A stretch of 64,000 nt of DNA, from the NCBI GenBank assembly GCA_905221125.1, contig CAJNBY010000004.1, forward strand, positions 1 through 64,000, written 5' to 3'. The stretch comes from a bacterium. GTDB lineage: Bacteria > Bacillota > Bacilli > Lactobacillales > Streptococcaceae. The notes under the pieces are model-generated. The model made no database searches. It was not told the DNA's origin and was given only the letters and a program-made list of their open reading frames with translations. A program made the translations under genes and the position numbers. Below are positions 20,299 to 31,007 of the stretch, piece by piece (position 1 is the stretch's first letter; every line of letters begins with the position of its first letter).

Positions 20299-21414
20299 AT
20301 GAAGATTGTAATTGCACCAGATTCATTTAAGGAAAGTTTGACCGCTAATCAGGTAGCTGAAGCTATAAAAAGAGGTTTCCAACAATCGCTTGCAGATGTA
20401 GACTGTCTCCTCTGTCCTGTTGGTGATGGGGGAGAAGGCACTGTAGATGCTATCCGACATTCTATTGACCTAGAAGAAAAATGGATTCAAGTAACAGGAC
20501 CTTTTGGCCAAAAAGAAGCCATGCGCTATTTTAAAAAAGGGGAATTAGCCCTATTTGAAGTAGCTGACTTGGTCGGCCTTGGAAAAATTCCGCTGGAGAA
20601 ACGAAATCCGCTGCAAATCCAAACTCGTGGTATTGGAGAATTGATTCGCCACCTCATTAGTCAAGAGATTAAAGAAATCTATATTGGCGTTGGTGGTACG
20701 GCTAGTAATGATGGAGGACTGGGAATTGCTGCTAGTTTAGGTTATCAATTTTATGATAGGGATGGAAATGCCTTGCCCGCTTGCGGTCAGTCCTTATTAA
20801 ACTTAGCTTCTGTTTCAACAGAAAATTGCTATAAAATTCCTGAAGATGTTCACATTCGTATTTTAGCAGATGTCGTGAGTCCCTTATGTGGACATCAAGG
20901 TGCAACTTACACTTTTGGAAATCAAAAAGGCCTAGATCCTACTATGTTTGAGGCAGTAGATCAGGCAATCCAAGATTTTTATGAAAAAGTCTCCCCTGCA
21001 ACATTGAAAATTAAAGGAGCAGGAGCTGGTGGAGGCATTGCTGGCGGTTTGTGTGCCTTTGCTAAGGCAAGAATCGTATCTGGAATTGACACCTGCTTAG
21101 ATTTGATTGACTTTGATAAGAAAGTTGCAGATGCTGACTTGGTTATTGTTGGAGAAGGTAGACTTGACAGTCAAAGCTTTGCTGGAAAAGCTCCTATCGG
21201 CGTAGCAAAAAGAACCCCTGTCGGAGTTCCTGTTATTGCTATTTGCGGTAGTATTGCTGAGGATTTACCTTCCCTACCATTTGAGAATATCCAAGCGGCT
21301 TTTTCAATTTTGGAGAAAAGTGAACCTTTAGAAGATAGTTTGAAAAATGCCAGCCTCTATTTGGAGCACACGGCCGCCAATATTGGACAATTATTAAATA
21401 CGCCTAAGATTTAG
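20299..21414 (+). CDS. Glycerate kinase (GarK/GlxK family)
   Basis: 371 residues. It phosphorylates D-glycerate, feeding glycolysis just above enolase. Typical N-terminus [51 protein letters not shown] and the C-terminal GEGRLDSQS. The ATG at 20299 is preferred because it has GAGGGA seven bases upstream and starts at the conserved residue; an upstream in-frame ATG (20287) overlaps the serB stop. It converges with yueI, and the two stop codons overlap. Confidence 0.9.
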   Translation: MKIVIAPDSFKESLTANQVAEAIKRGFQQSLADVDCLLCPVGDGGEGTVDAIRHSIDLEEKWIQVTGPFGQKEAMRYFKKGELALFEVADLVGLGKIPLEKRNPLQIQTRGIGELIRHLISQEIKEIYIGVGGTASNDGGLGIAASLGYQFYDRDGNALPACGQSLLNLASVSTENCYKIPEDVHIRILADVVSPLCGHQGATYTFGNQKGLDPTMFEAVDQAIQDFYEKVSPATLKIKGAGAGGGIAGGLCAFAKARIVSGIDTCLDLIDFDKKVADADLVIVGEGRLDSQSFAGKAPIGVAKRTPVGVPVIAICGSIAEDLPSLPFENIQAAFSILEKSEPLEDSLKNASLYLEHTAANIGQLLNTPKI

Positions 21415-21857
21415 CCAAACCATTTCTTCCAGATGGATGTTTTGACGGGTTCTTCTTTTTTAACTTCCCAAAGTTTTGCAAAGGCAAGTCGAAGGTCCTT
21501 TTCTTCTACTTGCACTGGTGCATTGGTATGAATAATCAGACCGAAAGGAGAAGAAGTGTGCTCTTCAGATACTATGGTAGCTTGGCTATCAGTTTCTTTT
21601 GCTTCTTTCAAGTAGAAAACTTGCTTGTCAAATTCGATAGTTGGGGAAATCTTCACAAAGAGTGGCTCAGCCTTTTCTTGAAGGTTTTCTAAAATAGATA
21701 AAAATCCCTTTTCTAGCTGAGGGCTATTTGCTGTGTCAATATCTGCATATCCAAGAACTCTTTCCTCAAAAGTACCAAGATAGCGTCTTTGCTCATCAGG
21801 ATTTAGTTTTGGTCCACCATGAGCTTTTTCAAGTAATTGTTTTGATAAATCTGTCAT
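21411..21857 (-). CDS. YueI family protein (DUF1694)
   Basis: 148 residues, matching the YueI/DUF1694 family of Firmicutes, of unknown function. Visible: [19 protein letters not shown] near the N-terminus, typical of the family, and a C-terminal [10 protein letters not shown]. It has no signal peptide or membrane helix. It is convergent with glycerate kinase (stops overlap by two bases) and divergent from eno. Its start has no Shine-Dalgarno and sits six bases after an extended -10, so a leaderless message is predicted. Confidence 0.85.
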   Translation of the reverse strand: MTDLSKQLLEKAHGGPKLNPDEQRRYLGTFEERVLGYADIDTANSPQLEKGFLSILENLQEKAEPLFVKISPTIEFDKQVFYLKEAKETDSQATIVSEEHTSSPFGLIIHTNAPVQVEEKDLRLAFAKLWEVKKEEPVKTSIWKKWFG

Positions 21858-21872
21858 GAAAACAGTATATCA
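21858..21872 (-). promoter_or_regulatory. Extended -10 promoter of yueI, predicted leaderless
   Basis: Read on the minus strand: TGA TATACT GTTTTC then ATG (21857). Six bases separate the -10 from the start codon. Confidence 0.65.
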
Positions 21873-21897
21873 TAAAAGTTAGAATAAAACAGACAAA

Positions 21898-21911
21898 AGA
21901 AAGCGATTACT
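21898..21911 (+). promoter_or_regulatory. Candidate cre upstream of eno
   Basis: AGAAAGCGATTACT matches the CcpA consensus at 12 of 14 positions. It lies 42 bp upstream of the eno -35, a position compatible with activation of a glycolytic gene, and also just upstream of the divergent yueI promoter, where it could repress. Confidence 0.45.
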
Positions 21912-21953
21912 TTATAAAGTTAAGGAAAATTTGCACAAAGATAACGTTTTTTC

Positions 21954-21982
21954 TTGAAAAAGTAGGGGTTTTAAGGTATTAT
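21954..21982 (+). promoter_or_regulatory. eno promoter
   Basis: TTGAAA (21954-21959), 17-bp spacer, TATTAT (21977-21982). A leader of about 32 nt with AAGGAGAG precedes the ATG. Confidence 0.75.
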
Positions 21983-22017
21983 AGAGGTGTAAAAAATTTA
22001 ACTCATAAGGAGAGTAA

Positions 22018-23325
<1,308 letters not shown>

Positions 23326-23346
23326 TCGTTGATTTAACAACGTTTC

Positions 23347-23381
23347 TAGCCCCTTGGATTTTATCCGAAGGGCTATTTTTG
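23347..23381 (+). terminator. Terminator of eno
   Basis: An imperfect stem TAGCCCCTTGGA / TCCGAAGGGCTA followed by TTTTTG, 20 bp after the stop. Confidence 0.85.
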
Positions 23382-23545
23382 TGTTCGAAGGGGCATAAAA
23401 GAGGCATAACTTTCTAGGAATGCACAGTTACCAACAAATAGGATTCAGCTAATATAATTGAAAATGATGGAAAAAAGGGTGAATTTATGATATACTTTAG
23501 AGTAGGACCTTTTTAGAAATTTTGAAAGAGTATTAAAAATTTAAA

Positions 23546-24805
23546 ATGAGAAAAATTGTTATCAATGGTGGTTTGCCCCTGCAAGGTGAGATTACCATTA
23601 GTGGTGCAAAAAATAGTGTTGTAGCTTTGATTCCGGCTATTATCTTGGCAGATGATATTGTGAGTTTGGATTGTGTACCAGATATTTCTGATGTTGCTAG
23701 TCTTGTCGAAATTATGGAGTTAATGGGGGCTACTGTTAAGAGATATGATGATGTGTTAGAGATTGATCCAAGAGGTGTTCAAAATATTCCAATGCCTTAT
23801 GGGAAAATCAATAGTCTTCGTGCATCTTATTATTTTTATGGAAGTCTTTTAGGTCGCTTTGGCGAAGCGACAGTTGGTTTACCGGGAGGATGTGATCTTG
23901 GTCCTCGTCCGATTGACCTACACCTCAAGGCATTTGAAGCCATGGGAGCTAAGGTTAGCTACGAAGGGGATACCATGAAGTTGTCTTCTAAAGAGATTGG
24001 TCTTCATGGTGCAAGTATTTACATGGATACAGTTAGTGTCGGCGCGACGATTAATACAATGATTGCTGCGGTTAAAGCAAATGGTCGTACTATTATTGAA
24101 AATGCAGCCCGTGAACCTGAAATTATTGATGTAGCTACTCTCTTGAATAATATGGGAGCTCATATCCGCGGTGCAGGAACTAATATCATCATTATTGATG
24201 GTGTTGACAGATTACATGGAACTCGTCATCAGGTAATTCCAGACCGCATTGAAGCTGGAACATATATTTCCTTAGCTGCTGCAGTTGGTAAGGGGATTCG
24301 TATAAATAATGTTCTTTACGAACACCTAGAAGGATTTATTGCTAAGTTGGAAGAAATGGGAGTGAGAATGACTGTATCTGAAGACAGCATTTTTGTCGAA
24401 GAGCAGTCTAATTTGAAAGCAATCAATATTAAGACAGCTCCTTACCCAGGCTTTGCAACTGATTTGCAACAACCGATTACCCCACTTTTACTAAGAACGA
24501 ATGGTCGTGGTACAATTGTCGATACGATTTACGAAAAACGTGTAAATCATGTTTTTGAACTAGCAAAGATGGATGCGGACATTTCGACAACAAATGGTCA
24601 TATTTTGTACACAGGTGGACGTGATTTGCGTGGGGCAAGTGTTAAAGCAACTGACCTGAGAGCTGGTGCAGCTTTAGTTATTGCTGGTTTGATGGCCGAG
24701 GGGCAAACTGAAATTACCAATATCGAGTTTATCTTACGTGGTTATTCTGATATTATCGAAAAATTACGTAATCTAGGAGCGGATATTAGACTTGTTGAGG
24801 ATTAA
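23546..24805 (+). CDS. murA2: UDP-N-acetylglucosamine 1-carboxyvinyltransferase, second paralogue type
   Basis: 419 residues. It performs the first step of peptidoglycan precursor synthesis, adding phosphoenolpyruvate to UDP-GlcNAc. [14 protein letters not shown] near the start, the active-site loop [14 protein letters not shown] (Cys is the PEP-binding, fosfomycin-sensitive residue) and [11 protein letters not shown] are present. Low-GC Gram-positives carry two paralogues; neighbourhood with spxR matches the one called MurZ or MurA2 in pneumococcus. An extended -10 (TGA TATACT, ending 23496) gives a leader of about 43 nt, but only a poor GAAAGAG 16 bases before the ATG, so the Shine-Dalgarno is weak. 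The product of eno, next door, is its substrate. Confidence 0.92.
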   Translation: MRKIVINGGLPLQGEITISGAKNSVVALIPAIILADDIVSLDCVPDISDVASLVEIMELMGATVKRYDDVLEIDPRGVQNIPMPYGKINSLRASYYFYGSLLGRFGEATVGLPGGCDLGPRPIDLHLKAFEAMGAKVSYEGDTMKLSSKEIGLHGASIYMDTVSVGATINTMIAAVKANGRTIIENAAREPEIIDVATLLNNMGAHIRGAGTNIIIIDGVDRLHGTRHQVIPDRIEAGTYISLAAAVGKGIRINNVLYEHLEGFIAKLEEMGVRMTVSEDSIFVEEQSNLKAINIKTAPYPGFATDLQQPITPLLLRTNGRGTIVDTIYEKRVNHVFELAKMDADISTTNGHILYTGGRDLRGASVKATDLRAGAALVIAGLMAEGQTEITNIEFILRGYSDIIEKLRNLGADIRLVED

Positions 24806-24820
24806 ACCGTAGAGGTGTTT

Positions 24821-25372
24821 ATGAATATTTGGACCAAATTAGCAATGTTTTCTTTTTTTGAAACGGATCGCTTGTATTTGCGTCCTTTCTTTTTTAGTGA
24901 TAGTCAAGATTTCCATGAGATCGCTTCGAATCCAGAAAATCTCCAATTTATTTTCCCAACTCAGGCAAGTCTGGAAGAGAGTCAATATGCGTTGGCCAAT
25001 TATTTTATGAAGGCTCCTTTGGGAGTATGGGCAATTTGTGACCAGAAAACTGAAAAAATGATTGGTTCTGTTAAGTTTGAAAAGTTAGATGAAATTAAAA
25101 AAGAAGCAGAACTTGGCTATTTTTTGAGAAAAGATGCTTGGTCTCAAGGATTTATGACAGAGGTTGTTAGAAAAATTTGTCAACTTTCTTTTGAGGAATT
25201 TGGTTTAAAACAATTGTCCATTATTACCCACCTCGAAAATGAAGCAAGTCAAAAGGTTGCTCTTAAGGCTGGATTTAGTTTGTTCCGTCAGTTTAAGGGA
25301 AGTGATCGTTACACAAGAAAAATGCGGGATTATCTTGAATTTCGGTATGTAAAAGGAGAATTCAATGAGTAA
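24821..25372 (+). CDS. GNAT family N-acetyltransferase (RimJ/RimL-like)
   Basis: 183 residues. Fits Acetyltransf_3: FFETDRLYLRPFFFSDSQDF (in parts: TDRLYLRPF) at the N-terminus, LGYFLRKDAWSQGFMTEVV as the acetyl-CoA region, and IITHLENEASQKVALKAGF (in parts: ENEASQKVALKAGF). RimJ/L relatives acetylate protein N-termini or small molecules; the substrate here is unknown. The ATG at 24821 follows AGAGGTG; a GTG at 24815 is part of that Shine-Dalgarno. It overlaps spxR by 8 bp, suggesting a murA2-GNAT-spxR-map transcript. Confidence 0.82.
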   Translation: MNIWTKLAMFSFFETDRLYLRPFFFSDSQDFHEIASNPENLQFIFPTQASLEESQYALANYFMKAPLGVWAICDQKTEKMIGSVKFEKLDEIKKEAELGYFLRKDAWSQGFMTEVVRKICQLSFEEFGLKQLSIITHLENEASQKVALKAGFSLFRQFKGSDRYTRKMRDYLEFRYVKGEFNE

Positions 25373-26642
25373 GCATCAGGAAATTCTAAGCTATTTGGAG
25401 GAATTACCAGTAGGTAAAAGGGTTAGTGTTCGTAGTATTTCCAACCATCTGGGAGTCAGTGATGGAACGGCCTATCGCGCTATCAAGGAAGCTGAAAATC
25501 GTGGAATTGTGGAGACCCGTCCTAGAAGTGGAACAATCCGCGTCAAATCCCAGAAAGTTGCGATTGAAAGATTAACTTTTGCTGAAATTGCAGAAGTGAC
25601 TTCGTCTGAGGTTTTAGCTGGGCAAGAAGGTTTAGAGAGAGAATTTAGTAAGTTTTCAATCGGTGCCATGACTGAACAAAATATCTTGTCTTACCTTCAT
25701 GATGGGGGGCTCTTGATTGTCGGAGACCGTACCCGCATCCAATTATTAGCGCTTGAAAATGAAAATGCAGTTCTGGTTACGGGTGGTTTTCATGTTCATG
25801 ATGATGTTCTTAAACTGGCCAATCAAAAAGGAATTCCTGTTCTGAGAAGCAAGCATGACACTTTCACCGTTGCGACCATGATTAATAAAGCCCTGTCAAA
25901 TGTCCAAATTAAGACGGATATTCTGACAGTTGAGAAACTTTATCGCCCAAGTCATGAATATGGTTTTTTGAGAGAGACAGACACTGTTAAAGATTATTTG
26001 GACTTAGTTCGTAAGAATCGTAGCAGTCGTTTCCCTGTTATCAATCAACATCAGGTTGTTGTTGGAGTTGTAACCATGAGAGACGCTGGTGATAAGTCAC
26101 CAAGTACCACAATTGACAAGGTCATGTCGCGTAGTCTATTTTTGGTTGGATTATCGACAAATATTGCCAATGTGAGTCAACGGATGATTGCTGAAGACTT
26201 TGAAATGGTACCGGTTGTTCGGAATAATCAAACCTTGCTTGGAGTTGTGACACGACGCGATGTCATGGAGAAAATGAGTCGTTCCCAAGTTTCGGCTCTA
26301 CCGACTTTTTCTGAACAGATTGGACAAAAACTTTCTTATCACCATGATGAAGTCGTCATTACAGTTGAGCCCTTTATGCTTGAAAAAAATGGTGTTTTGG
26401 CTAATGGCGTATTGGCAGAAATCTTGACTCATATGACCCAAGATTTAGTTGTAAATAGTGGTCGCAATCTCATTATCGAGCAGATGCTGATCTACTTTTT
26501 ACAGGCTGTTCAGATAGATGATATACTGCGCATTCAAGCACGCATTATCCATCATACGAGACGGTCAGCTATTATTGATTACGATATTTATCACGGTCAT
26601 CAGATTGTTTCAAAAGCAAATGTGACCGTTAAAATTAATTAG
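25365..26642 (+). CDS. spxR: CBS-HotDog domain transcriptional regulator SpxR
   Basis: 425 residues. N-terminal winged helix (about 1-60; RVSVRSISNHLGVSDGTAYRAI in parts), a DRTGG-like domain (about 65-185), two CBS repeats (about 190-305; SRFPVINQ, VMSRSLF, FEMVPVV, LLGVVTRRDVMEKM in parts) and a C-terminal HotDog domain. This architecture is that of SpxR, described in pneumococcus as a positive regulator of pyruvate oxidase spxB, and of Bacillus YtoI. CBS domains usually sense adenylates and HotDog folds acyl-CoA, so it probably reads energy or acetyl-CoA status. It overlaps the acetyltransferase gene by 8 bp. Confidence 0.88.
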   Translation: MSKHQEILSYLEELPVGKRVSVRSISNHLGVSDGTAYRAIKEAENRGIVETRPRSGTIRVKSQKVAIERLTFAEIAEVTSSEVLAGQEGLEREFSKFSIGAMTEQNILSYLHDGGLLIVGDRTRIQLLALENENAVLVTGGFHVHDDVLKLANQKGIPVLRSKHDTFTVATMINKALSNVQIKTDILTVEKLYRPSHEYGFLRETDTVKDYLDLVRKNRSSRFPVINQHQVVVGVVTMRDAGDKSPSTTIDKVMSRSLFLVGLSTNIANVSQRMIAEDFEMVPVVRNNQTLLGVVTRRDVMEKMSRSQVSALPTFSEQIGQKLSYHHDEVVITVEPFMLEKNGVLANGVLAEILTHMTQDLVVNSGRNLIIEQMLIYFLQAVQIDDILRIQARIIHHTRRSAIIDYDIYHGHQIVSKANVTVKIN

Positions 26643-26657
26643 AAACTAGGAGAAAAA

Positions 26658-27518
26658 ATGATAACATTAAAATCAGCTCGTGAAATCGAAGCTATGGACA
26701 AGGCTGGTGATTTCCTTGCAAGTATTCATATCGGCTTACGTGATTTGATTAAGCCTGGCGTAGATATGTGGGAAGTTGAAGAATACGTTCGCCGTCGTTG
26801 TAAGGAAGAAAATTTCCTTCCACTTCAGATTGGGGTTGACGGTGCCATGATGGACTATCCTTATGCTACTTGCTGCTCTCTTAATGATGAAGTTGCTCAC
26901 GCTTTCCCTCGTCACTATATCTTGAAAGATGGTGATTTGCTCAAGGTTGATATGGTTTTGGGAGGTCCAATTGCTAAATCGGATTTGAATGTCTCAAAAT
27001 TAAACTTCAACAATGTTGAGCAAATGAAAAAATACACTCAGAGCTATTCTGGTGGTCTAGCAGATTCTTGTTGGGCTTATGCTGTAGGTACACCATCCGA
27101 AGAAGTGAAAAACTTGATGAATGTAACTAAAGAAGCCATGTATAAGGGCATTGAGCAAGCTGTTGTTGGGAACCGTATTGGTGATATTGGTGCAGCCATT
27201 CAAGAATACGCTGAAAGTCGTGGTTATGGTGTAGTGCGTGATTTGGTTGGTCATGGTGTTGGTCCAACAATGCATGAGGAACCAATGGTGCCTAACTATG
27301 GTATTGCAGGTCGTGGACTCCGTCTTCGTGAAGGAATGGTCTTAACCATTGAACCAATGATCAATACAGGTGACTGGGAAATCGACACAGATATGAAGAC
27401 TGGTTGGGCGCATAAAACCATTGACGGTGGATTGTCATGTCAGTATGAACACCAATTCGTGATTACAAAAGATGGACCTGTTATCTTGACTAGCCAAGGT
27501 GAAGAAGGAACTTATTAA
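26658..27518 (+). CDS. map: Type I methionine aminopeptidase
   Basis: 286 residues. It removes the N-terminal methionine from nascent proteins. Metal ligands are recognisable: D in LLKVDMVLG, D in SDLNVS, H in HGVGPTMHEEP, E in VLTIEPMI and E in YEHQFVIT. Compared with E. coli MetAP (about 264 residues) it carries an insertion around residues 110-140 (NFNNVEQMKKYTQSYSGG), common in streptococcal and lactococcal forms. Shine-Dalgarno TAGGAG. A strong hairpin terminator follows. Confidence 0.93.
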   Translation: MITLKSAREIEAMDKAGDFLASIHIGLRDLIKPGVDMWEVEEYVRRRCKEENFLPLQIGVDGAMMDYPYATCCSLNDEVAHAFPRHYILKDGDLLKVDMVLGGPIAKSDLNVSKLNFNNVEQMKKYTQSYSGGLADSCWAYAVGTPSEEVKNLMNVTKEAMYKGIEQAVVGNRIGDIGAAIQEYAESRGYGVVRDLVGHGVGPTMHEEPMVPNYGIAGRGLRLREGMVLTIEPMINTGDWEIDTDMKTGWAHKTIDGGLSCQYEHQFVITKDGPVILTSQGEEGTY

Positions 27519-27581
27519 TAGAAAGTGAAAAGACTGCTGGAAGTTCATTTTGTTAGAAAAACCAGTAGAACTTCTCATAAT

Positions 27582-27628
27582 AAAACGCATTGTATCAGCT
27601 TTTATGCCTGATATAATGCGTTTTTCTG
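27582..27628 (+). terminator. Terminator after map, member of a dispersed hairpin repeat
   Basis: A 17-bp stem (one G-U pair) AAAACGCATTGTATCAG / CTGATATAATGCGTTTT with a T-run. Its reverse complement resembles the hairpin and flanks at 1112-1175 (shared aaatcagaaaaacgcat, tatcagg and gcgttttatt blocks). Confidence 0.85.
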
Positions 27629-27717
27629 ATTTTAAAAATATAATTCTTCTAAAATGGTACACTTCAGGTGAAAAAAACGACATTTCAGATTTTCTGTTCC
27701 AGAAATAGCTATCGCTA

Positions 27718-27732
27718 TGATATAATTATTTT
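27718..27732 (+). promoter_or_regulatory. Extended -10 promoter of ribF, predicted leaderless
   Basis: TGA TATAAT (27718-27726), then TATTTT and the ATG at 27733. Consensus -10, six bases to the start codon, no Shine-Dalgarno. Confidence 0.7.
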
Positions 27733-28650
27733 ATGATTATTACTATTCCTATAAAAAACCAAAAAGATATTGGCACACCATCTGATTCAGTCGTTGTTCT
27801 CGGCTATTTTGATGGTATACACAAGGGGCATCAAGAATTATTTCGTGTTGCCAATAAGGCTGCGAGAAAAGATTTATTGCCTATCGTCGTTATGACGTTT
27901 AATGAATCTCCAAAAATCGCTTTAGAGCCTTATCATCCTGATCTGTTTTTACATATTTTGAATCCTGCTGAACGTGAGAGGAAATTAAAGCGAGAAGGTG
28001 TAGAAGAATTATATCTCCTTGATTTTAGTAGTCAATTCGCTAGTCTTACGGCAGAAGAATTTTTTGCAACTTATATCAAGGCTATGAATGCCAAAATTAT
28101 TGTTGCAGGTTTTGATTATACATTTGGTTCTGACCAAAAAACGGCAGAAGACTTAAAGGATTACTTTGATGGAGAAGTTATCATTGTCCCACCTGTAGAA
28201 GATGAGAAAGGAAAGATTAGTTCAACTCGTATCCGTCAAGCTATTTTAGATGGAAATGTAAAAGAAGCAGGAGAACTTTTGGGAGCACCACTTCCATCAA
28301 GAGGTATGGTGGTTCATGGCAATGCTCGTGGTCGTACGATTGGTTATCCAACAGCGAATTTAGTGCTTTTAGATCGTACTTATATGCCAGCAGATGGTGT
28401 CTATGTCGTTGATGTTGAAATTCAAAGACAGAAGTATCGTGCCATGGCTAGTGTTGGAAAAAATGTGACCTTTGATGGAGAAGAAGCCCGTTTTGAAGTC
28501 AATATTTTTGATTTTAATCAAGATATTTATGGGGAAACCGTAATGGTTTATTGGCTTGATCGCATTCGAGATATGACCAAATTTGACTCAGTTGATCAAT
28601 TAGTGGATCAGTTAAAGGCTGATGAAGAAGTAGCTCGGAATTGGTCCTAA
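27733..28650 (+). CDS. ribF: Bifunctional riboflavin kinase / FAD synthetase
   Basis: 305 residues. It converts riboflavin to FMN and then FAD. N-terminal FAD synthetase domain with VVLGYFDGIHKGHQEL (nucleotidyltransferase HxGH-like motif) and ISSTRIRQAILDGNV; C-terminal flavokinase domain with HGNARGRTIGYPTANL and DGVYVVDV, and the Glu in EARFEVNIFDF. Full length. No Shine-Dalgarno: the ATG comes six bases after an extended consensus -10. It converges with the YitT gene; a long shared hairpin separates them. Confidence 0.95.
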   Translation: MIITIPIKNQKDIGTPSDSVVVLGYFDGIHKGHQELFRVANKAARKDLLPIVVMTFNESPKIALEPYHPDLFLHILNPAERERKLKREGVEELYLLDFSSQFASLTAEEFFATYIKAMNAKIIVAGFDYTFGSDQKTAEDLKDYFDGEVIIVPPVEDEKGKISSTRIRQAILDGNVKEAGELLGAPLPSRGMVVHGNARGRTIGYPTANLVLLDRTYMPADGVYVVDVEIQRQKYRAMASVGKNVTFDGEEARFEVNIFDFNQDIYGETVMVYWLDRIRDMTKFDSVDQLVDQLKADEEVARNWS

Positions 28651-28663
28651 GAGTTTGAGTAAT

Positions 28664-28735
28664 TAAAAAAGAGGTTGTTTGTGACCCAAAAGATAGATGA
28701 ATAAGTCTAACTTTTGAGGTCACTACCTCTTTTTA
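28664..28735. terminator. Bidirectional terminator between ribF and the YitT gene
   Basis: A long imperfect inverted repeat, AAAAAGAGGTTG...GTGACCCAAAAG pairing with CTTTTGAGGTCACTACCTCTTTTT, with A-run and T-run on opposite sides, usable from both strands. Confidence 0.85.
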
Positions 28736-29581
28736 TTCTTTTTCAAAGGTGAATCCTTCTCCAAGGATTTCATGGGCTTCTGTAATGGTTATAAAAGCTT
28801 GAGGATCGATTCGATGAATCATTTCCTTCATTTTCACAATTTCATTTCTACCGACAATACAGTAAATGATTTTCAAATCTTTTTTACTATAGTAACCTTG
28901 ACCGGAAATAAAAGTAACACCTCTTCCTAGGTCATCATTAATCGCTTTAGCAAGTTGGTCAGGACGTTTTGTGATAATCATAAAGCCTTTACCTGCGTAG
29001 CCACCTTCGCCAATCAAATCAATGACACGCGAAACGATAAAATCAAATAAGAGCGTGTAGGAAACCAATCTCAAATCCTTGAAGATAAGGAGAATAAGCA
29101 TGAGAATACAAAAATCTAAGATAAAGAGCAGTTTCCCCATGGATATATGAGTGTATTTATTGAGAATGCGAGCTAGAATATCAGTACCACCAGTTGTACC
29201 TCCAGCATTAAAGATAATTCCAAGACCAATTCCCAATAGAATTCCCGCTATAAGGGCTGTGATTAGTAAATCACCTTGAAGGTCAATATGAAGGGGAATA
29301 CGCTCAAAAAAAGCCAACCAAGCTGACAAAGCTAAGGTTCCAAGCAAACTAGAATAGAGGGATTTTGCTCCAAATATTTTCCAAGCCAAGATGAAAAGGG
29401 GAATATTAATCAGCAAGTTCATGAGAGAAACAGGGATTTTAAAAAGATAAAAGGTGATGAGGGTAATACCTGTCGCCCCTCCTTCAAAGAGATGATGGGG
29501 AACTACAAAATAAGTCAGTCCAAAAGCATAAATGGCAGCACCTAGTAAAATGGTAAAAATGGGGTAAATTTTTTTAATCAT
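28733..29581 (-). CDS. YitT family membrane protein (DUF161/DUF2179)
   Basis: 282 residues. The N-terminal two thirds is hydrophobic, with about six membrane helices and the family motif GGTGGTDILARIL; the C-terminal DUF2179 domain (about 215-282, FISGQGYYSKKDLKIIYCIVGRNEI in parts) is cytoplasmic. Function is unestablished; a transport role is assumed in the family. An extended -10 (TGA TATAAT) and AGAGGTG lie upstream on the minus strand, so this one has a normal leader of about 30 nt. Confidence 0.85.
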   Translation of the reverse strand: MIKKIYPIFTILLGAAIYAFGLTYFVVPHHLFEGGATGITLITFYLFKIPVSLMNLLINIPLFILAWKIFGAKSLYSSLLGTLALSAWLAFFERIPLHIDLQGDLLITALIAGILLGIGLGIIFNAGGTTGGTDILARILNKYTHISMGKLLFILDFCILMLILLIFKDLRLVSYTLLFDFIVSRVIDLIGEGGYAGKGFMIITKRPDQLAKAINDDLGRGVTFISGQGYYSKKDLKIIYCIVGRNEIVKMKEMIHRIDPQAFITITEAHEILGEGFTFEKE

Positions 29582-29722
29582 AGGACACCTCTTTTCTTAT
29601 AAGTTGATTATATCAAATTTTTACGGAAAATTTGATTGACTCCATTAGGATTTTTAATCTTTTTTTGATATAATTAGAAGTAAGAAAACCAATCTGAATC
29701 CTAAAATAGAAAGATTGATACT

Positions 29723-30562
29723 ATGACAAAAATAAAGATTGTAACCGATTCATCTGTTACTATTGAACCAGAACTCGTAAAACAATTAGATATTACAATT
29801 GTTCCATTATCTGTAATGATTGATAATGTTGTTTATTCTGATGCTGATTTGAAAGAAGAAGGTAAATTTCTTCAGTTGATGCAAGCAAGTAAGAATCTTC
29901 CTAAGACAAGTCAACCGCCTGTAGGTGTCTTCGCTGAAGTTTTTGAAGACCTATGCAAGGATGGTAGCCAGATTCTTGCTATTCATATGTCCCATGCTCT
30001 TTCGGGGACTGTAGAAGCAGCGCGCCAAGGTGCCAGCCTATCCACTGCCGACGTGACAGTTATTGATAGCTCCTTCACTGACCAAGCCTTGAAATTCCAA
30101 GTTGTTGAAGCTGCGAAGTTAGCACAAGAAGGCAAAGAGTTGGAGGAAATTTTATCTCATGTAGAAGACGTTAAAAACCATACGGAGCTCTATATTGGTG
30201 TTTCTACTCTAGAAAATCTAGTAAAAGGTGGACGAATTGGCCGTGTAACTGGATTGTTGAGCTCACTTCTCAATATCCGTGTTGTCATGCAAATGAAAGA
30301 CCATGAATTGCAGCCAATGGTTAAAGGTCGTGGTGCTAAAACCTTTAAAAAATGGTTGGAAGAGTTGAGAACATCACTCTCTGAACGTTCTGTCGCAGAG
30401 ATTGGAATTTCATATTCTGGTAGTGCTGATTGGGCAAAAGAGATGAAAGAAAGCTTACAAGCTTATGTTGAACAGCCAATTTCTGTTTTGGAAACGGGTT
30501 CCATTATTCAAACGCACACAGGTGAGAACGCTTGGGCTATTTTGGTACGTTACCACTCCTAA
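29723..30562 (+). CDS. DegV family fatty-acid-binding protein
   Basis: 279 residues. DegV/FakB fold: N-terminal [22 protein letters not shown], then [19 protein letters not shown] loop and C-terminal GRIGRVTG and [10 protein letters not shown]. These proteins hold a fatty acid for phosphorylation by FakA when exogenous fatty acids are used. Which acyl chain it prefers is not visible. Promoter: extended -10 TGA TATAAT (ending 29674); leader about 42 nt with a weak AGAAAG Shine-Dalgarno. Confidence 0.88.
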   Translation: MTKIKIVTDSSVTIEPELVKQLDITIVPLSVMIDNVVYSDADLKEEGKFLQLMQASKNLPKTSQPPVGVFAEVFEDLCKDGSQILAIHMSHALSGTVEAARQGASLSTADVTVIDSSFTDQALKFQVVEAAKLAQEGKELEEILSHVEDVKNHTELYIGVSTLENLVKGGRIGRVTGLLSSLLNIRVVMQMKDHELQPMVKGRGAKTFKKWLEELRTSLSERSVAEIGISYSGSADWAKEMKESLQAYVEQPISVLETGSIIQTHTGENAWAILVRYHS

Positions 30563-30599
30563 AAAAATAAAGAAAATGGGAAGAAATAGCGTTTTTAAC

Positions 30600-30628
30600 T
30601 TGACCTAAAAGGGATTTTAGGATATGAT
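30600..30628 (+). promoter_or_regulatory. hup promoter
   Basis: TTGACC (30600-30605), 17-bp spacer, TATGAT (30623-30628). The leader of about 35 nt carries TTGGAGGAA. Confidence 0.75.
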
Positions 30629-30669
30629 TATATTTGTTAATTAGAAATTAATTTGGAGGAATCATTAAC

Positions 30670-30945
30670 ATGGCAAACAAACAAGATTTGATCGCTAAAG
30701 TAGCAGAAGCTACAGAATTGACTAAGAAAGACTCAGCAGCAGCAGTTGAAGCTGTATTCGCAGCAGTAGCTGACTACCTTGCAGCTGGTGAAAAAGTTCA
30801 ATTGATCGGTTTTGGTAACTTTGAAGTTCGTGAGCGTGCTGCACGTAAAGGTCGCAACCCACAAACTGGTAAAGAAATCACAATTGCAGCTTCTAAAGTT
30901 CCAGCATTCAAAGCTGGTAAAGCTCTTAAAGACGCTGTTAAATAA
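30670..30945 (+). CDS. hup: DNA-binding protein HU
   Basis: 91 residues, full-length HU/IHF family. It binds and bends DNA without sequence specificity and is the main nucleoid protein of streptococci. The family signature [21 protein letters not shown] (in parts: [18 protein letters not shown]) forms the DNA-embracing arm. Codon use is strongly biased (gct, gaa, aaa, ggt), fitting high expression. Strong Shine-Dalgarno, own promoter and strong terminator. Confidence 0.97.
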   Translation: MANKQDLIAKVAEATELTKKDSAAAVEAVFAAVADYLAAGEKVQLIGFGNFEVRERAARKGRNPQTGKEITIAASKVPAFKAGKALKDAVK

Positions 30946-30955
30946 TCAGCCTTTA

Positions 30956-31006
30956 AAAAGCCTGTCATATCAAGCATTTGAGCTTGTATGACAGGCTTTT
31001 CTTTTG
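30956..31006 (+). terminator. Terminator of hup
   Basis: A 14-bp stem AAAAGCCTGTCATA / TATGACAGGCTTTT with an inner AAGC/GCTT pairing and a CTTTT tail. Confidence 0.92.
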
Positions 31007-31007
31007 G

